Positions 11,076 through 23,046 of a stretch of 54,621 bases of DNA are shown one piece after another. The notes under the pieces are model-generated. The model saw only the letters and a program-made list of their open reading frames with translations, made no database searches and was not told where the DNA came from. The stretch comes from Antrodiella citrinella (Eukaryota; Basidiomycota; Agaricomycetes; Polyporales; Steccherinaceae). The stretch is from positions 1 through 54,621 of the forward strand of contig SGPM01000176.1 of NCBI GenBank assembly GCA_004802725.1, written 5' to 3'. Each line of letters opens with the position of its first letter. Within the stretch, counting starts at the first letter, position 1. Both the position numbers and the translations under genes were made by a program.

Positions 11076-13040
11076 CTAGTTCATATACTTCGCTCTCGCG
11101 CCCAACACGCCAAAAACAGCGACGATAGTCCCAATTCCGGACAACGCGAAGTCCACTAGAGAGTCCCTACACGCGTCTCGCCATTCGAAAGGAGACGTAT
11201 CCCGACCGTATCCTTCTCCATAAAGCGTGATGTATCTCAAGCGGAAAGTCTCATGCGAGACGTGTTGTAAGCGGAGATGAGTGGAAATGGCGGAGGATAC
11301 ACGGCGTAGAGCGTGTTGCGCTGGGCGGGCGAGTGGAGGTCGTCAGGTGGAGCAAAATCGGCTAAGGTGTTCATGACAGGACCGTGATTGACTTGTGGGG
11401 CCGCAATGCGTGATGTTGCCGTAACCTGCGTCGACATAAAGGCCAGCATATTTCTCTATAGTGAGTGTAGGCTCCTTGTACATTGATGATGGCTGCTATT
11501 CCGGGTGTTCCGAGCGTGGAGACTTATGTCCAAGTATCTTGAAAGGCCGAGGGAAAGCCAACGCTTCTTCTATGATGGAATTGACAAGCTCTTCTAGGAT
11601 CTGATTCTTGGCATCCATGTTCGACAAGATAACAACACCGAGGTCGAAAGAAGGCATGAACGCTACAATAGTGCTGATTCCTGCGAGACCGCCGTCATGG
11701 AATATGATCTGTGCAGAGCAAGAGTCAGTCGGTCGATTTTGAACCTGCACTGACTGACATACCTCATGGCTTTTATATGAAAGTTGAAACCAGCCCATAC
11801 CATATTCCATGACAGAGGTATAAGGCTGTGTCGGTTTTCCGTTCGCGATTGTGTGAGATGTAGTGACAGCGTCGATCACGGCTTTCGGTATCACGGTCGT
11901 GTTTCTGCTGCGGCAAAAACTAAGAAGAACTTGCAGCCACTTGGTCTGTTCACGATGTTAGGCATAAATCGGGCGCAAGTTGCGAGAGAAAACGCACTAG
12001 ATCTCAAGTGGAGGACATGACGCATACGGGACCAGCGTTGAAATTCACTGTCTCCTCGGTAAGATATGTTGGTATCCTCCTGGAGAACGAAGCCCACGAT
12101 TGCGAGAGCATTCCGCTGCCCGACATCGACGCCTCGTTCGGGGAGTACGTAGTGGAAGTCATTTTCAAGGGTTTGAAGATCCGCTCTTCGACAAAATCCG
12201 TGTAGGACATGCCAGAATAGACGGAGACTAGATGAGACATCGCGGTGTACATCTGCCTCCCGAAGTATTACGCATTAGTCTGAATACGTTTCACAGATAG
12301 ACTGACTATGTTGTTGTATGACCACTTCTCCCGAAGTTCTTACGCAGGACGAAGATGTCTCAGGTTGCGTAGAACTTCCAGAGGGGTATGTGTTGATGTG
12401 AAGGCGAAGTCGTGTCTATGAAACGATGTTTAAGTCTCCAGGCCAGGTATAGACAATCTCGGTACATACCTCGGGATACCACTCACGTGGCTCAAGACGA
12501 CTCTGATCGTTGCTTCATCAGTAGCCCACTGGTTCATGACTGCCCAATCTTCTGGCAGGAGCTCTGCGAGTTTGGTAGTCCATTGTAACGGATCCAGCAG
12601 CGTAGGAGGAAGACCTGTCTTATTCCTCCCATGCGTGAAGTCGTCAATAAGGAGGCCAAAAACAGTTGCAAGAAAGTCTTTCGAACATGAGCCTAGCATG
12701 AAGCGAGTTTGTCACGATTCGCTACCTTTCATATCAGCCAACGCCGTCATCGACGAGGGTACTCACATCAATGATCATTTCCGTTCCATCTTCATCCTTC
12801 ACACCCCATGTATGGTATTCTTCTCGTCCGTCAGAGCGTACAAGGCGCTCAAAGTGAGTCCAGGAATGCGTTCGTTTCTCTGCACGCGTTTGATGTAATT
12901 GACCAATTCTGGAGACAGGATGTTCCTCTCCACATCGGACGTTGGTAGGGCAAACAGGGTACCGCTAGAAAGATGCCATGTTATTAGAATGAACGAGAAT
13001 ACGGTGAAGTTGGGTATAAGTGGTACATAAGTACACACAC
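11076..13040 (-). pseudogene. Decayed serine beta-lactamase-like hydrolase
   Basis: Pieces of a secreted class C beta-lactamase/penicillin-binding-protein-like hydrolase follow each other in order: a hydrophobic leader ending GTLFALP, VSSCSKDFLATVFG (the SxxK nucleophile motif), LSHVSGIPR, ELREKWSYNN (the YxN motif), MTSTTYSPNEA, TKWLQVLL, IIFHDGGLAGIS (KTG-box equivalent) and a C-terminal GEGYGRDTSPFEW. The joined frame is broken by TAA at 12340-12342, just before ELREKW; by TGA at 12004-12006, just before DLTKW; and by TAG at 11496-11498, before QPSSMYKEP. The last 400 bases also need two frame changes (through VMNTLADFAPPDD and back). No ATG fits the leader. Promoter and most exons look otherwise ordinary, so inactivation seems fairly recent. 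Confidence 0.75.
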
Positions 13041-13383
13041 CATAGCAAGAAGAGAACGAGACTCGGCGGCAACAGGTGCCGTAAGCGGGGTCAGGAAATT
13101 AGCGGGCGCCGAAGCTCGGCTTGTGAAGTAGAGTCTGTAGAGAGCCGATGCAAGAAATCGTAGGTGACTAGAAGTATAGTATATTCAGAAGATACGGCTC
13201 AACGTCCCATTGTCCATACACTGCAAGATTATAGTTACTAGTATAGCGCATCGGTGTGTCAACTTGAAAGCCGCAAGCAATCTCAAATTAGTCAACAGGT
13301 AACGATGAAGTAGGCCCAGACATACCGATACGTTCATATCAGTCCTGACCAGTCTCAAGAAACATGCAACTCATACTGGCGGA
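13041..13383. other. Gap between hydrolase relic and membrane-protein gene
   Basis: This holds the upstream side of the decayed hydrolase and the 3' flank of the next gene. No ATG giving the hydrolase leader is found here and no other feature is seen. Confidence 0.3.
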
Positions 13384-15266
13384 TCAAAAAAGAGGGTATC
13401 CTTTTGTCATTTCCTTGTAGCTTCCAAGCCCGTTGATTCCACGAACAGTGTCGGAAGCGACAGAGCCGTCGGGAACTTCAAGCTCGAGTTCCAAGTCGAC
13501 GTCGCTACGAACAACTTTCGACGCTTCCTGGAAAATTTCGATATGTCGTGGCTATGGTCCATGGAACTATTAACACAAATATAAAATTCGTGGAAGGAAT
13601 TGGAACTTACAGCCGCATCTTGCGACTCAAAATGCACCCCCAGGTCCGAGGTTTCGTTGAAGCGTGATCTGCCAGAGGTACTCATTTGACGTAGGAAATC
13701 TCGCGCGTTCAACCTGTCAACGAGTCAGCCAATGTAGACGTGGCGCAAGATTCTGCAGGTACTCACGTTCCCATGAGAGAGTTGGCGTACACTGTGAAGA
13801 AATGAATATAGGCGTTTGGATTGCAGAGGTAGCAGCGTACATTTACTAGAGATTTGATAGAATCCAGCGAAAAGCAGACTCGTTTTCATGGTGGAGAACT
13901 GGCAAAAATTATGTCAGTCAATTCATAACATGAGAGCATACAGGACTTACAGTGAAAATGGTCGCGGTCGAACACATCCTGTGGATGTATGATTGAAGAC
14001 TGCAATGCCAAGGATAGCGAAGGAATGGCCTACATGGTAAGCATGCCACTGTTGACACAGTACGCCATAAGCACATGCATGATATTGTCGGTACTGTGGT
14101 CAATCAGCATTGGCCGAGGACCATTGAGACGAATGAATGCACCTGGTGAAACCGGTCTTATTCTTCCACAGGTAGTATATCAAGGTGAGAGCAATCATGA
14201 GATCGACCAGCGACGAGAGTGCAAGCCCAACTACAACGGTGTACTGATGATATATCAGCTTTCATTCATTTTGGTAAGACACAACAACTCACGAAGGCCT
14301 TGCTGGTGCGAAAGTCAGCCCACGAGCGGAGCGTTAACAGAAGAGCTGCTGTGGCCAGTCCGACGGCTGGCGGAAGATTAAAATGTGCCCAAGTGGATGT
14401 GAGGCTTACGTACCGAGTCGCGCGAGCAGAGTCAGCGACTTGGAGAAGTCGTCAGCGCCATGTCACGATTGGGCCACATATTGTGGAGGAATTTGGACTT
14501 ACAATGATCGAGGTCAATACTCGGTTTCCTTCACTGACTGTTTGAGAAGTCAGTATACACTATTGGAGTCTACACAGCGGTGACTTACGAATGTAGACCC
14601 TCCGTAAGTACAGGCTGGACCAGGCGGTATTTAGATCCTGTTATTTGTCGGACATAGGAGTACGAACCTTTGCACAAAAGCGACAATTAACATCTAAAGA
14701 GACAGTCTGTGAGACGGGCGACGACTGAGTCGAAGAGGATACCCACCTCGCAGATTACAGTGGCCTGCACCAGTCGCACCATTAGTTAGTTACCTCAACG
14801 GCAAGAATCAGCAGTTCACTCACTCCGCCGCTCCTAAAGATCGCCGATGAGGAAAAGACACGTATGAATTGGATAGAGACGGACCAAATGATGCGACCAA
14901 CGCCTGCAATGTTGCCAAAGCTGTCGATGGCGTACCAGTATATCATATGAGACATGAACGCGCTATGGAGAGTCTCCAGTACGCTACAGTGTCAAATGTG
15001 TGAGATCTGCAGATCTGCGAGAACGTTGCGAGAGCGGACAAGCTGGGGACTTACGCAATACACATCACGCAGAGCTTCATGTACAGAGCGTCCTTGCTGC
15101 AATTCATGGCGTAAACGTACGTCTGCGCGATGAAGATCCCGTAAAGACTAGGAACTGATGTAAGATGAAGTTACGCGAATAGAGACAGAACGGCTTACAC
15201 AAGGGCTACAAACGCTTCGATGACATAGCCTCCAAGCAGATCTTGGATGGTTGGAGCTGCGGTCAT
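13384..15266 (-). CDS. DUF6534-type seven-helix membrane protein, paralogue
   Basis: This is an intact paralogue of the gene at 6298-8154, in opposite orientation and with the same 16-exon layout, including the 18-base microexon. It starts at ATG 15266-15264 (N-terminus carrying PTIQDLLGGYVIEAFVALV) and ends at TGA 13386-13384, about 356 residues. Matching landmarks are LYGIFIAQTYVYAMNC, RIIWSVSIQFIRVF, VQSLYLRRVYILS, LVDLMIALTLIYYLWKNKTG and LYANSLMGTLNARDFLRQM. Its exon 8 is nine bases shorter than in the partner, and the hydrophilic tail is longer and rich in Asp/Glu. Introns have diverged completely, so the inverted duplication is old. The role is unknown; the product is expected in a membrane. 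Retained frame over 16 exons argues that both copies are under selection. Confidence 0.85.
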
Positions 15267-16904
15267 CTAGGATCTTTTGTGCAGAGGTCGAGGGGGATCT
15301 GAGAGTGGAGTATGCTCAGGATATACAAAGAATCCTGAAGCATTTTGTAGTGTAGAACGCATGTCGTCGAGCAAGATAGACAGATGATATAGTGCTTTGT
15401 GATTGCTTCGGAGTGCTTGCGTTGCGGTTCGAAGTTACCCTGCCTGGCGGGTTCACGTCTGAAGCCCCATGCGGTCAACGTGTACATTGACAGTGTATGT
15501 CTTCCGTGGCGAGGATATATACATAAGACCGAAAGTGCCGACGGCACTTCAGCGCAGGTAGTATTAGGATTTCAGGCTGTGAAATGATCGATAATCTGCG
15601 GTTTCTTCGAAATGTCATCAGCTGCCAGTGGCGACTCGTTACCACGATGATGAAGTGGACCCTTACCATGTATATATCCCTTGTATGTGACTCAAAAGTA
15701 GTATGCTTCCGACCATATCAGGGGGATCGCAACACTATCAGCTTCGCAGACGAATGTTTGTTCTAAATGTAGTAGTAGTTGAGTTGACCATGCTTCATGC
15801 AAAGTTTAATGGCGGCGGCGGCCCGGGAGGCTAGCGGAGGCTATGCGTAGCGTTGATGGAAGGATATCAGCTGCGCCACTTCGGAGTAGCCCATGTGATT
15901 TAAGGATGCGAACGTACTATGGCGCCACGTCAATACATCTTTGCATACTGTAGATTTCACGTCTCGTCAACGATTGTAAAGTGTTCGACCTTGAACGTTG
16001 AATTCCAACGAAAGTCATGTAACGTTGCCAATTGTGTGATCAAGTTAGTCTGTCAGGCGCCAAGGCAGTTTCGGCAAATGCCAGGTATTTTGAACCCGGC
16101 TCATAATTTATTATTTACGTCCGAGTCGGTCCGACCTCAGGCGTCGTACATGATCGTGGTCGTCGACGTCGACACCGACATATACTCCTTTTTCCTTGCA
16201 TTGTCCATGTCTGTCATCGCCTTCTGTACAGAGTGTGGTGAATTGGATGATGCAGAACTTTGATGATCAACTTGAATAAAGATAATCACTATCGCGGTGT
16301 CCGAGTCTGCCTCATGAATTTCGCAGAAATTCTGAACACTCGTCACGCATACGGTGGGTGTCTTATCCATTTTGTGCTTCTGCGTCTCCTCTTGTGATGG
16401 ATGAAGCTCACGATCAGCCAGGCAGACCGACCCGAACTCGGACGTCAACGTACCAACGTCCTGCATAATGGGATGACTGTTGCCTACTGGGCGAGTACTG
16501 CATTCCATCACATCGCACCTAGTTGGCCATAGCGCCACGGTATCCTTAGAGACATCCTCAATCATCGCTGCAGGTCAGTGCTTTCGATGCCTTGTTCATC
16601 ATCTCTTCACAGCTGACCATCCATCCATTGTGGGATCATACTCTATTGACGCATTCATTCAACAATCAGACTGCAATAAGTCCGCTTGAAAGAAATTTCG
16701 GTTCCATGTTTGTGTACCGCCAGCTTTGTTCAACATCTTGCGTTGCAACCTCGACAGCTCACCCTTCACTGGCGCATCTGTTGTTTACGCGTATAAAGCC
16801 ATCTAGTGGCTGGGAAGGTGGGCAAGTCTCTCCCTTATTTCCCTTGTGTCTCTCATTCTGCGGATGTATCATTAATCCGTGCCTGCTAAGGTAGAGCCTC
16901 CAAC
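15267..16904. other. Intergenic region, no gene recognised
   Basis: The longest frame with an ATG is 142 codons on the minus strand (16565 to 16137); it has no recognisable domain, no clear introns and a poor coding look, so it is not called. A purine/GC-rich GGCGGCGGCGGCCCGGG lies near 15810. A TATA box TATAAA at 16792-16797 is placed to serve the gene starting at 16905. Confidence 0.3.
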
Positions 16905-18247
16905 ATGTCTCTCACATCAACTCAACTACACCAAAATACGTTGCAGTTGATGTACAGCAGTCATGTTGTCGGGATCATTCCACAGAGTATAGTTTATGGT
17001 GTGTCACTATTTCCATTGGTGTTCTATCCACTCATCACTGCGTCGTGGTAGGAATCTATGTTATCCTGATATCCATCTCGCCCTACTACATGATGCTGTA
17101 CGTACCTGCTCAATTTTTTCAACTCCTACACACTATAATATGTGCATCTATAGTAAGAAGGGTCTGAAAATCCCGCGTTCGGCACGCCCTCTTCGCAATG
17201 ACACTTGCCATGTTCGCCTACGCCTCCCTCGACATGGCCATATCTGTCTTTAACTTGATCTTGTTCATCAAACATTCATTTCTCGACTCGGAGAGAAGAG
17301 AAACGAACGAAGACGATGCTCAGCTTCTGAGTGTGATCGGACTGATAAACGTTGCGTCGTTAGTCTACTCGCCGCGCGTATCGAGTAATGACGGAATGCA
17401 AGTAGTATGTTCTGACGGATGGTGTGGTGCAGTGGAGAGCTTGGGTGCTGTTCCGTGAAGAGTATATTAATGGGCTTGTGGTGTGCCTAGGTTTTCTGGT
17501 ACTCGCGTCCAGGACGTGGATTGCATTCCTCTAGCTTGAACTACTGCTGACACAGGCGATAATATCCAGTCTCCGCATGTTCCGTCATTGGAATTTGCAT
17601 AGCTTTGCTGGTCGTCATTGACCGGAGTGCGAACAAGATACTTTCACGCGCCATCGACATATCGCAAGTGACTAACTTCACATTCCCCCTTTTGACGGAT
17701 ATCCTAGCGACGTCGATCGTCGTTGTCAAAGCATGGTATGTGCATATACGAACAATACAACGACGTCTTTGCTGACAGTGTCATACAGGCGCGGCGGTAC
17801 AGACCATTCTTCACAGAATTGAGGATCAGAGACGCGAAGACGCACGCGTCCCGGGTGATGGCGTTGCTGATCGAGTCGGGGTCTTCTACTGCATATCGCT
17901 GGTACTTGCAATAACACCGCCAATAACGTTGATTTGAGAAGATCATAGTGTTAGTCGCAACAGTAATCCGTCTTCCTATAGGCACATTGGGCGACTTGTA
18001 CACTCCTGTGAACGTCCAGATCGCCGTAAGACTCTTTACTCTTCTCCCTTCACATTCACGCTTACCTGATACCTCACAGGAATTATATCCTATCATCGTC
18101 CTTCTGCTCATCAATCAAGGCGGCTCACTCGATCGTATACTATTCGTGAGCTCCGGAGCAGCAATGCACGCGCACGTCTCAGCGGACGGGAACGCCAACC
18201 CCGCTGTGTCCATCGTCCTGTTTCGGTCGGACCCAGACCGAGACTGA
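16905..18247 (+). pseudogene. Frameshifted seven-helix membrane protein gene
   Basis: The pieces match the unnamed Agaricomycete seven-helix proteins that carry WRAWVL and KAWYxRR motifs: an N-terminus with HVVGIIPQSIVYG, ALFAMTLAMFAYASLD, VVQWRAWVLFREEY, DILATSIVVVKAWYARR, VMALLIESG, LYTPVNVQIA and LYPIIVLLLINQGGSLD, ending at TGA 18245-18247. Two breaks are seen. After KKGLK the frame continues only if one A of the AAAA at 17167-17170 is skipped. At 17878-17881 one G seems missing, so that ESG-VFYCISL is read in two frames; the following splice junction also does not restore phase. The TATA box and most splice sites survive. It is either a young pseudogene or two sequencing errors in homopolymers; the two breaks together favour a pseudogene. 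Confidence 0.55.
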
Positions 18248-19687
18248 TGATGCGACTTCTATGTCGGCCGAGTCGAGTTCACCGAACACGAAGAAGTCGG
18301 ATTTGAGGCGACATGTGTGTGTGCGTTGAGCGTTGTGGACGCAAGGACGGGCAGCAAGGGAGCAGGGATTGGGAGGAAGAAACGTTGCCGGAGGTAATAT
18401 TGGAACCGTTTGAAGTAATGATGACTGAAATCCAAGCTTCTGCCCCGAGCAGCTTGGTATAGTACTTACAGAGGACGTTCGGACTCCGGTGCAATGCTGT
18501 GATCTGATATTGGTCACTGCGGCGACCATACCAGCAATAGAGATTACTCATCCCATTTTTTTGCGTTTGTGGTGCGGCATGACAAGAAAGACATGCACGT
18601 TGAGAGACTAGTACTATCATACTGTGAGGCGGTCGGTGACAACAGCGACATGGCAGGAGATGGATCGTTGAAACGTTGAAACGAACCCTAACGAAGTTAA
18701 ACGCACCGTGACCTTGTTTGAACCGTTTGATGACCGGATTCGTTGCAGGGGGCGCATCAATTCATAGTTATTTTATCGATCAATGGTGAACGTTGAACCG
18801 TCGATCCCCAGTTGTACCACTACTTCTCAGGATCGTACCCATCCCTCGCAAGAGAGCCTCGCAAGAGAGACTACGGTGCCGCACGCTCTTCATTCGGACC
18901 TAATCATATCAAATAACGTACAGTAGACGAGTTTGGACCGAGCAAGGACCGAGTAGTATTTGTCGAGTATATTCACATCTACACCCCGGAACTACATAGG
19001 CTGCATATAAGAAAAGAACCTCGACACACCAAGTAGCAAGTACGACAGCGGAGGTTAATCGATAATCCGCAGACGGTCAGTATATCTCGGGGTTTGCCGA
19101 CGCAAAACCCCGCCTAGGCCGCAGACCAACCGCAGACGGCATCTAAGCCGGTCTCCTCCCTCGAGCTTGCACCAGCAACATGTGCATGTTCCTTCGGAAC
19201 CTCTACCTTGAATATGCCATTCTTCACATCAATCAGTGATTTCGCGACATATTGCCACTCTATTGCATGTTAACCAGACAATTGAACATATTGGGCCGTC
19301 CCAACTCAATGGTGGTGAGACGAAGCTATCCAAGGTATGACTTTGGCAATCTCACGAGAACTAGTTCTGACGAATCTGTGCTTTTCGCCACAGTAGCAGG
19401 ATCATAACGCTTAACAGCGCTCTGACATGTTGTGTACGATCTGTGGTCTCAAACTTGTGCATGAGGCCATGCAACGGCCACAACTGTCAACTGATGCCAG
19501 ATCATGCGGGTATCTTAATCGCGCTTTGGTATCAGTCCTCTGCAGATGCCAAGTGACTAGGTGACCACCACCTTGCTGAGAGAACTCGTGTGTCCTCGGT
19601 GGAAAGACCTGTTTTGAGACTTCGATCCGGCTGATGCATCCTGTCGCATCCCAACATGATCCTAACGAGGAAGTAACATCACAGTTG
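18248..19687. other. Long intergenic region
   Basis: No gene is supported. There is a repetitive GTTGAAAC tract near 18668 and several ATCCGCAGACGG-like words near 19065-19140, suggestive of old repeat debris. Frames on the minus strand around 18179-18620 and 19411-19836 show no known domain. Confidence 0.3.
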
Positions 19688-19769
19688 GAATCTATTGATG
19701 ATGCACTTTGTGGTATGGCCGAAGCTGAATTTCGGCATGTCGGTTGGGAATGCGATGCCGCAGAACCTG

Positions 19770-19911
19770 TATAAAACCCACTCAGCATCGTCAACGGTGC
19801 TTCAGCTCCCCCCAGTTCTTTCGAGCCCACCTTCAAATCGGTACTGGTTGGTGAGTGCTCCTTCTATTCATTCTCTGCTTTTCATGCATCGTATTGACCC
19901 TGCCTTTTTAG
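19770..19911 (+). promoter_or_regulatory. Core promoter and 5' UTR intron, precursor gene 1
   Basis: TATAAAA lies at 19770-19776. A 5' UTR intron (GTGAGT at 19851, acceptor TTTTTAG ending 19911) matches the one in the second unit, and exon sequence resumes with CCTGATTTG in both. Conservation of the intron position supports transcription of this strand. Confidence 0.55.
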
Positions 19912-20027
19912 CCTGATTTGTTTCATTTTGCACTTCTTCGTTCTTTGTTTTACGACCCATATTCACGACTACCACCACAATCTTTTCTTCTGAAACTCAT
20001 TTACCCACCACTTCCACTTTTACCAAG

Positions 20028-21320
20028 ATGCACGCTTCAACAATCGCCATTCTCGCCATCGCCGCTGCCGCCGCGCCTGCGTTCTCTCAGCCCATCTATG
20101 CTCGTGAGGACGCCTTCACGTGCGTTCTTGACCCTCTAAATTTTCTTGTCTAGACAACTGACACCCTTTTCAGTGGTTACAGCAGGCGGAACGAGCTTGA
20201 GGCCCGCAAGATCAAGGCCAGTGACATCAAGGACGGCATTGACATCGGCAACTCCCTCATTGGCGCAGCCGGTAACCTCAAGCAAGTTATCACGTACGTC
20301 TACTGTCTCTTGCGATCTCTCGTAATACTGACAGTCTTTATAGTGGCCACAGCCGCCGTGAAGTCGGTGAACTCCTCACTCGTGCGCTGGAGGAGGAGCT
20401 CATGGCTCGCCAGGACGCTACCGACACCAGCGGTGCCAGCATCTTTAGCATCGCCAAGGACGCCTTCGATGTCGGCAAGACCGTCTACGACGCTTTCAAG
20501 GGCAGTGGCAGCAGCAACAACAACGGCAACAACAAGCGCGAGGAGGAGCTCTTCCTGAGGGCCTTCGAAGAGGAGCTCATGGCTCGCCAGGATGCAACCG
20601 ATGCCAGCGGTGCCTCTATCTTCAGCATTGCCAAGGATGCCTTTGATGTCGGCAAGACCGTCTACGACGCTTTCAAGGGCAGTGGCAGCAGCAACAACAA
20701 CGGCAACAACAAGCGCGAGGAGGAGCTCTTCATGAGGGCTCTCGAGGATGAGCTCATAGCGCGTCAGGATGCTAGCGGCGCTTTCAAGATCAGCGCAGGA
20801 GACATCAAAGACGGTATTGACATCGGCAACGGTATCATCAACGCTGCAGGCAACCTCAAGCAAGTTATCACGTACGTCTTCTATCTCTTTGTCCTTTCTG
20901 CACAGAATACTGACACTCTGTATAGCGGTCACAGCAAGCGCGGCGAGCCTCTCTACATCTCTCACACCCCCATTGGCCACGGTCCAGCTGTTGTCAACAC
21001 CCACTATCGCATTGGCACCACCGTTGCCCCCCGCGCCGTCCCTGCTCGGTGCCCGCTCCCGCTGCCGTCCAGCCTCCCCACTTCCGTCCGAAAAACCGCC
21101 TCCAGCGCCCTGGCTCCGTTCACCGCCCTCACTTCCGTCCCTCTGCGCAAGCTCGTCCTGCTGCCACCGGCCCCGTCTCTACTCTCCAGCGTCCTCAGGT
21201 CGCTCAGCCTCACGCTGCTGTTCCCAAGCGATTCTTCAGGTAAGCAGCATCGTCTCCTTGGACCCTCATCCACTTGCTGATCTGCCTGCCATCTTTTGCA
21301 GCTTGAACGAGCTCGACTAA
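20028..21320 (+). CDS. Repetitive secreted precursor with Kex2-type sites
   Basis: Exons 20028-20119, 20174-20293, 20344-20871, 20926-21239 and 21302-21320. MHASTIAILAIAAAAAPAFS is a signal peptide. The rest is built of modules, each closed by a dibasic site: GYSRR, GHSRR, two NNKR and GHSKR. Two 59-residue units (EEELFxRA...ELMARQD...IFSIAKDAFDVGKTVYDAFKG...NNNGNNKR) are nearly identical; flanking units carry KDGIDIGNxxIxAAGNLKQVIT. By family logic the secretory Kex2 protease would cut after KR/RR and free several peptides of about 45-60 residues. Compared with the paralogue at 23047, the last exon seems to lack one base in the C-run at 21019-21024: as read the protein ends SDSSA after 352 residues, whereas the paralogue frame would give KRFF-SLNELD. 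The role is unknown. Confidence 0.7.
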
Positions 21321-21440
21321 GCGATTTATCGCAAGTGGTTAACATAACGTTTACACGAAGACTCACATTAAATTTTTAAGATTGTTCTTGGTAGTTGATT
21401 ACGAAGTTGCAAATGATATTGGCCACTGGGGCGCTCACAT

Positions 21441-22700
21441 ATATACCTCGTAGTGCGTATGAGTGTGAATATCTCAATCTTAGAATCCTCAGGTAGAGGG
21501 ATGATCAAAGGTCGATGAGTAAGCTAGGATGTGAATTCGACATATTCCGAAACACGCTGCTCTTGTTCTCGCGCTCGTCTTTCAATTGAACTTCAACTTG
21601 CCATTTGTATCGGAAATCATCTTGAACACCGTCTAGCATCGTCCCAACAGTAGGCCCGAAACATGTGTTCAGGAAGGAACCGTCGCGCAGCGGGAGAAAT
21701 GGAGTGAAAGAGAGGGGTTGTAGTACTCAGTACTCAGGTGCGTTCTTTGACATCTCCAGTTCGTGCATGTTCTCATTTTTCACGTAGCTGTCATGTTTTG
21801 CGAAGGTGCTATATATAGTATGATCACGCCTGGACTCAATAGAATTGCATTCGACCAGCATCCTCCGGACACGACGTGTCGGAGGGAGCTACATACACAC
21901 CTTGAAAAGAGTCTCCGAAGCACTCCAAAGACTTCCAATTTATCCTTCTTGTCTCGTCCCTTCCCTCCCGGCGGACTCAGTGGAAGACAACGCAACGCCG
22001 AGGCTGCCGGGTTCACCTGCGCTTCTGTTCTCCAACTTGTGTGTATCTTGCCAAATCACATCCCCGAGGAGGCATGTCGGTCCTCGCGCGCGACCTTCAG
22101 AAGGAAATAATAGAAATTGTTGAGCTTTTGAACATAATCATAGGCGACGCTGCGTCCTTTTGCTACCTTCTCAGCCGCCGCACGCGTACTCCGAGGCGCG
22201 ACGACGAGGTATGCCTGTCTATCCACCGATCCAAGATTGGTCGGCTTCAACTCAGTGACAGGACCACCCTAAGCTCTGCGCGGTAAGTATTTTGTCTTCA
22301 ATCATCTCAGAATTTGTTGCTAAATCTACATCTTGCGCCACAGTGGAAGGTCTGTAAGGCTTGACGGTTCTTCCACATTTCTTTGATTGACTGTTGCGTA
22401 TGAGGCTACGCGTCTATGCAATGTACACGCGATTCCTCGTCTCCTGCTGATATATCATGCAGATGGCATCCTACGCGTCGTGATCACCCTTCTCGATCAT
22501 TACATTGCAGTCCTATGCACATGCCAGGTGAGCCAGTAGCTGTCAGGGAACACCGCCTTGTTCAGATCGCCTGCGTAACCGTAGGTGATCCTGAGGTAAA
22601 ATGGACTGCGAGAGCTCAATTATGGCCGTTGCCATCTAATAGATCATGATCACAAGCGGCCTCTACTTAATGGGGCATGCACGATCGTGCCGCCAAACTT
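21441..22700. other. Spacer between the two duplicated units
   Basis: No gene is supported. A frame from ATG near 22075 (LARDLQKEIIEIVELLNIII) runs about 75 codons to a possible donor, but nothing downstream extends it convincingly. An isolated TATATATAG lies near 21811. No repeat shared with the rest of the window is seen. Confidence 0.3.
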
Positions 22701-22773
22701 GAATCTATTGATGATGCATTTTGTGGTACGGCCCGAAGCTAAATATAAGCATGTTGTTGGGGATGCAATTTTG

Positions 22774-22920
22774 TATAAAACCCACTCAGCATCGTCAATG
22801 GGTGCTTCAGCTCCCCCCCAGTTCTTTCGAGCCCAACTTCAAATCGGTACTGGTTGGTGAGTGCCTTCTATCCATCCCTCGCCCTTTAAGCCTCAAGCAC
22901 CCTATTGACTCATCCATTGC
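22774..22920 (+). promoter_or_regulatory. Core promoter and 5' UTR intron, precursor gene 2
   Basis: TATAAAA lies at 22774-22780 in the duplicated promoter block. The 5' UTR intron runs from GTGAGT at 22855 to GCAG ending 22920, matching the first unit in position and flanking exon words. Confidence 0.55.
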
Positions 22921-23046
22921 AGCCTGATTTGTTTTATTATTTGCGCTTCTTCGTTCACGACACCGTCCTTTGTTTAACGACCCACTCACGACAAACAACA
23001 CAATCTTCTCTTGTGAAACCTACTCTTTCACCACTTCTACTTTTCG

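Noticed and set aside
12301..12342. GTAAGA at the decayed hydrolase as an intron donor that would remove the TAA
   Set aside because: Sequence after it (ELREKWSYNN) is the conserved YxN region and must be exon, so the TAA is a true nonsense codon in the family frame.
16137..16565. 142-codon minus-strand ORF as a real small gene
   Set aside because: No domain, no signal peptide and no conserved splice sites; kept only as a note in the gap description.
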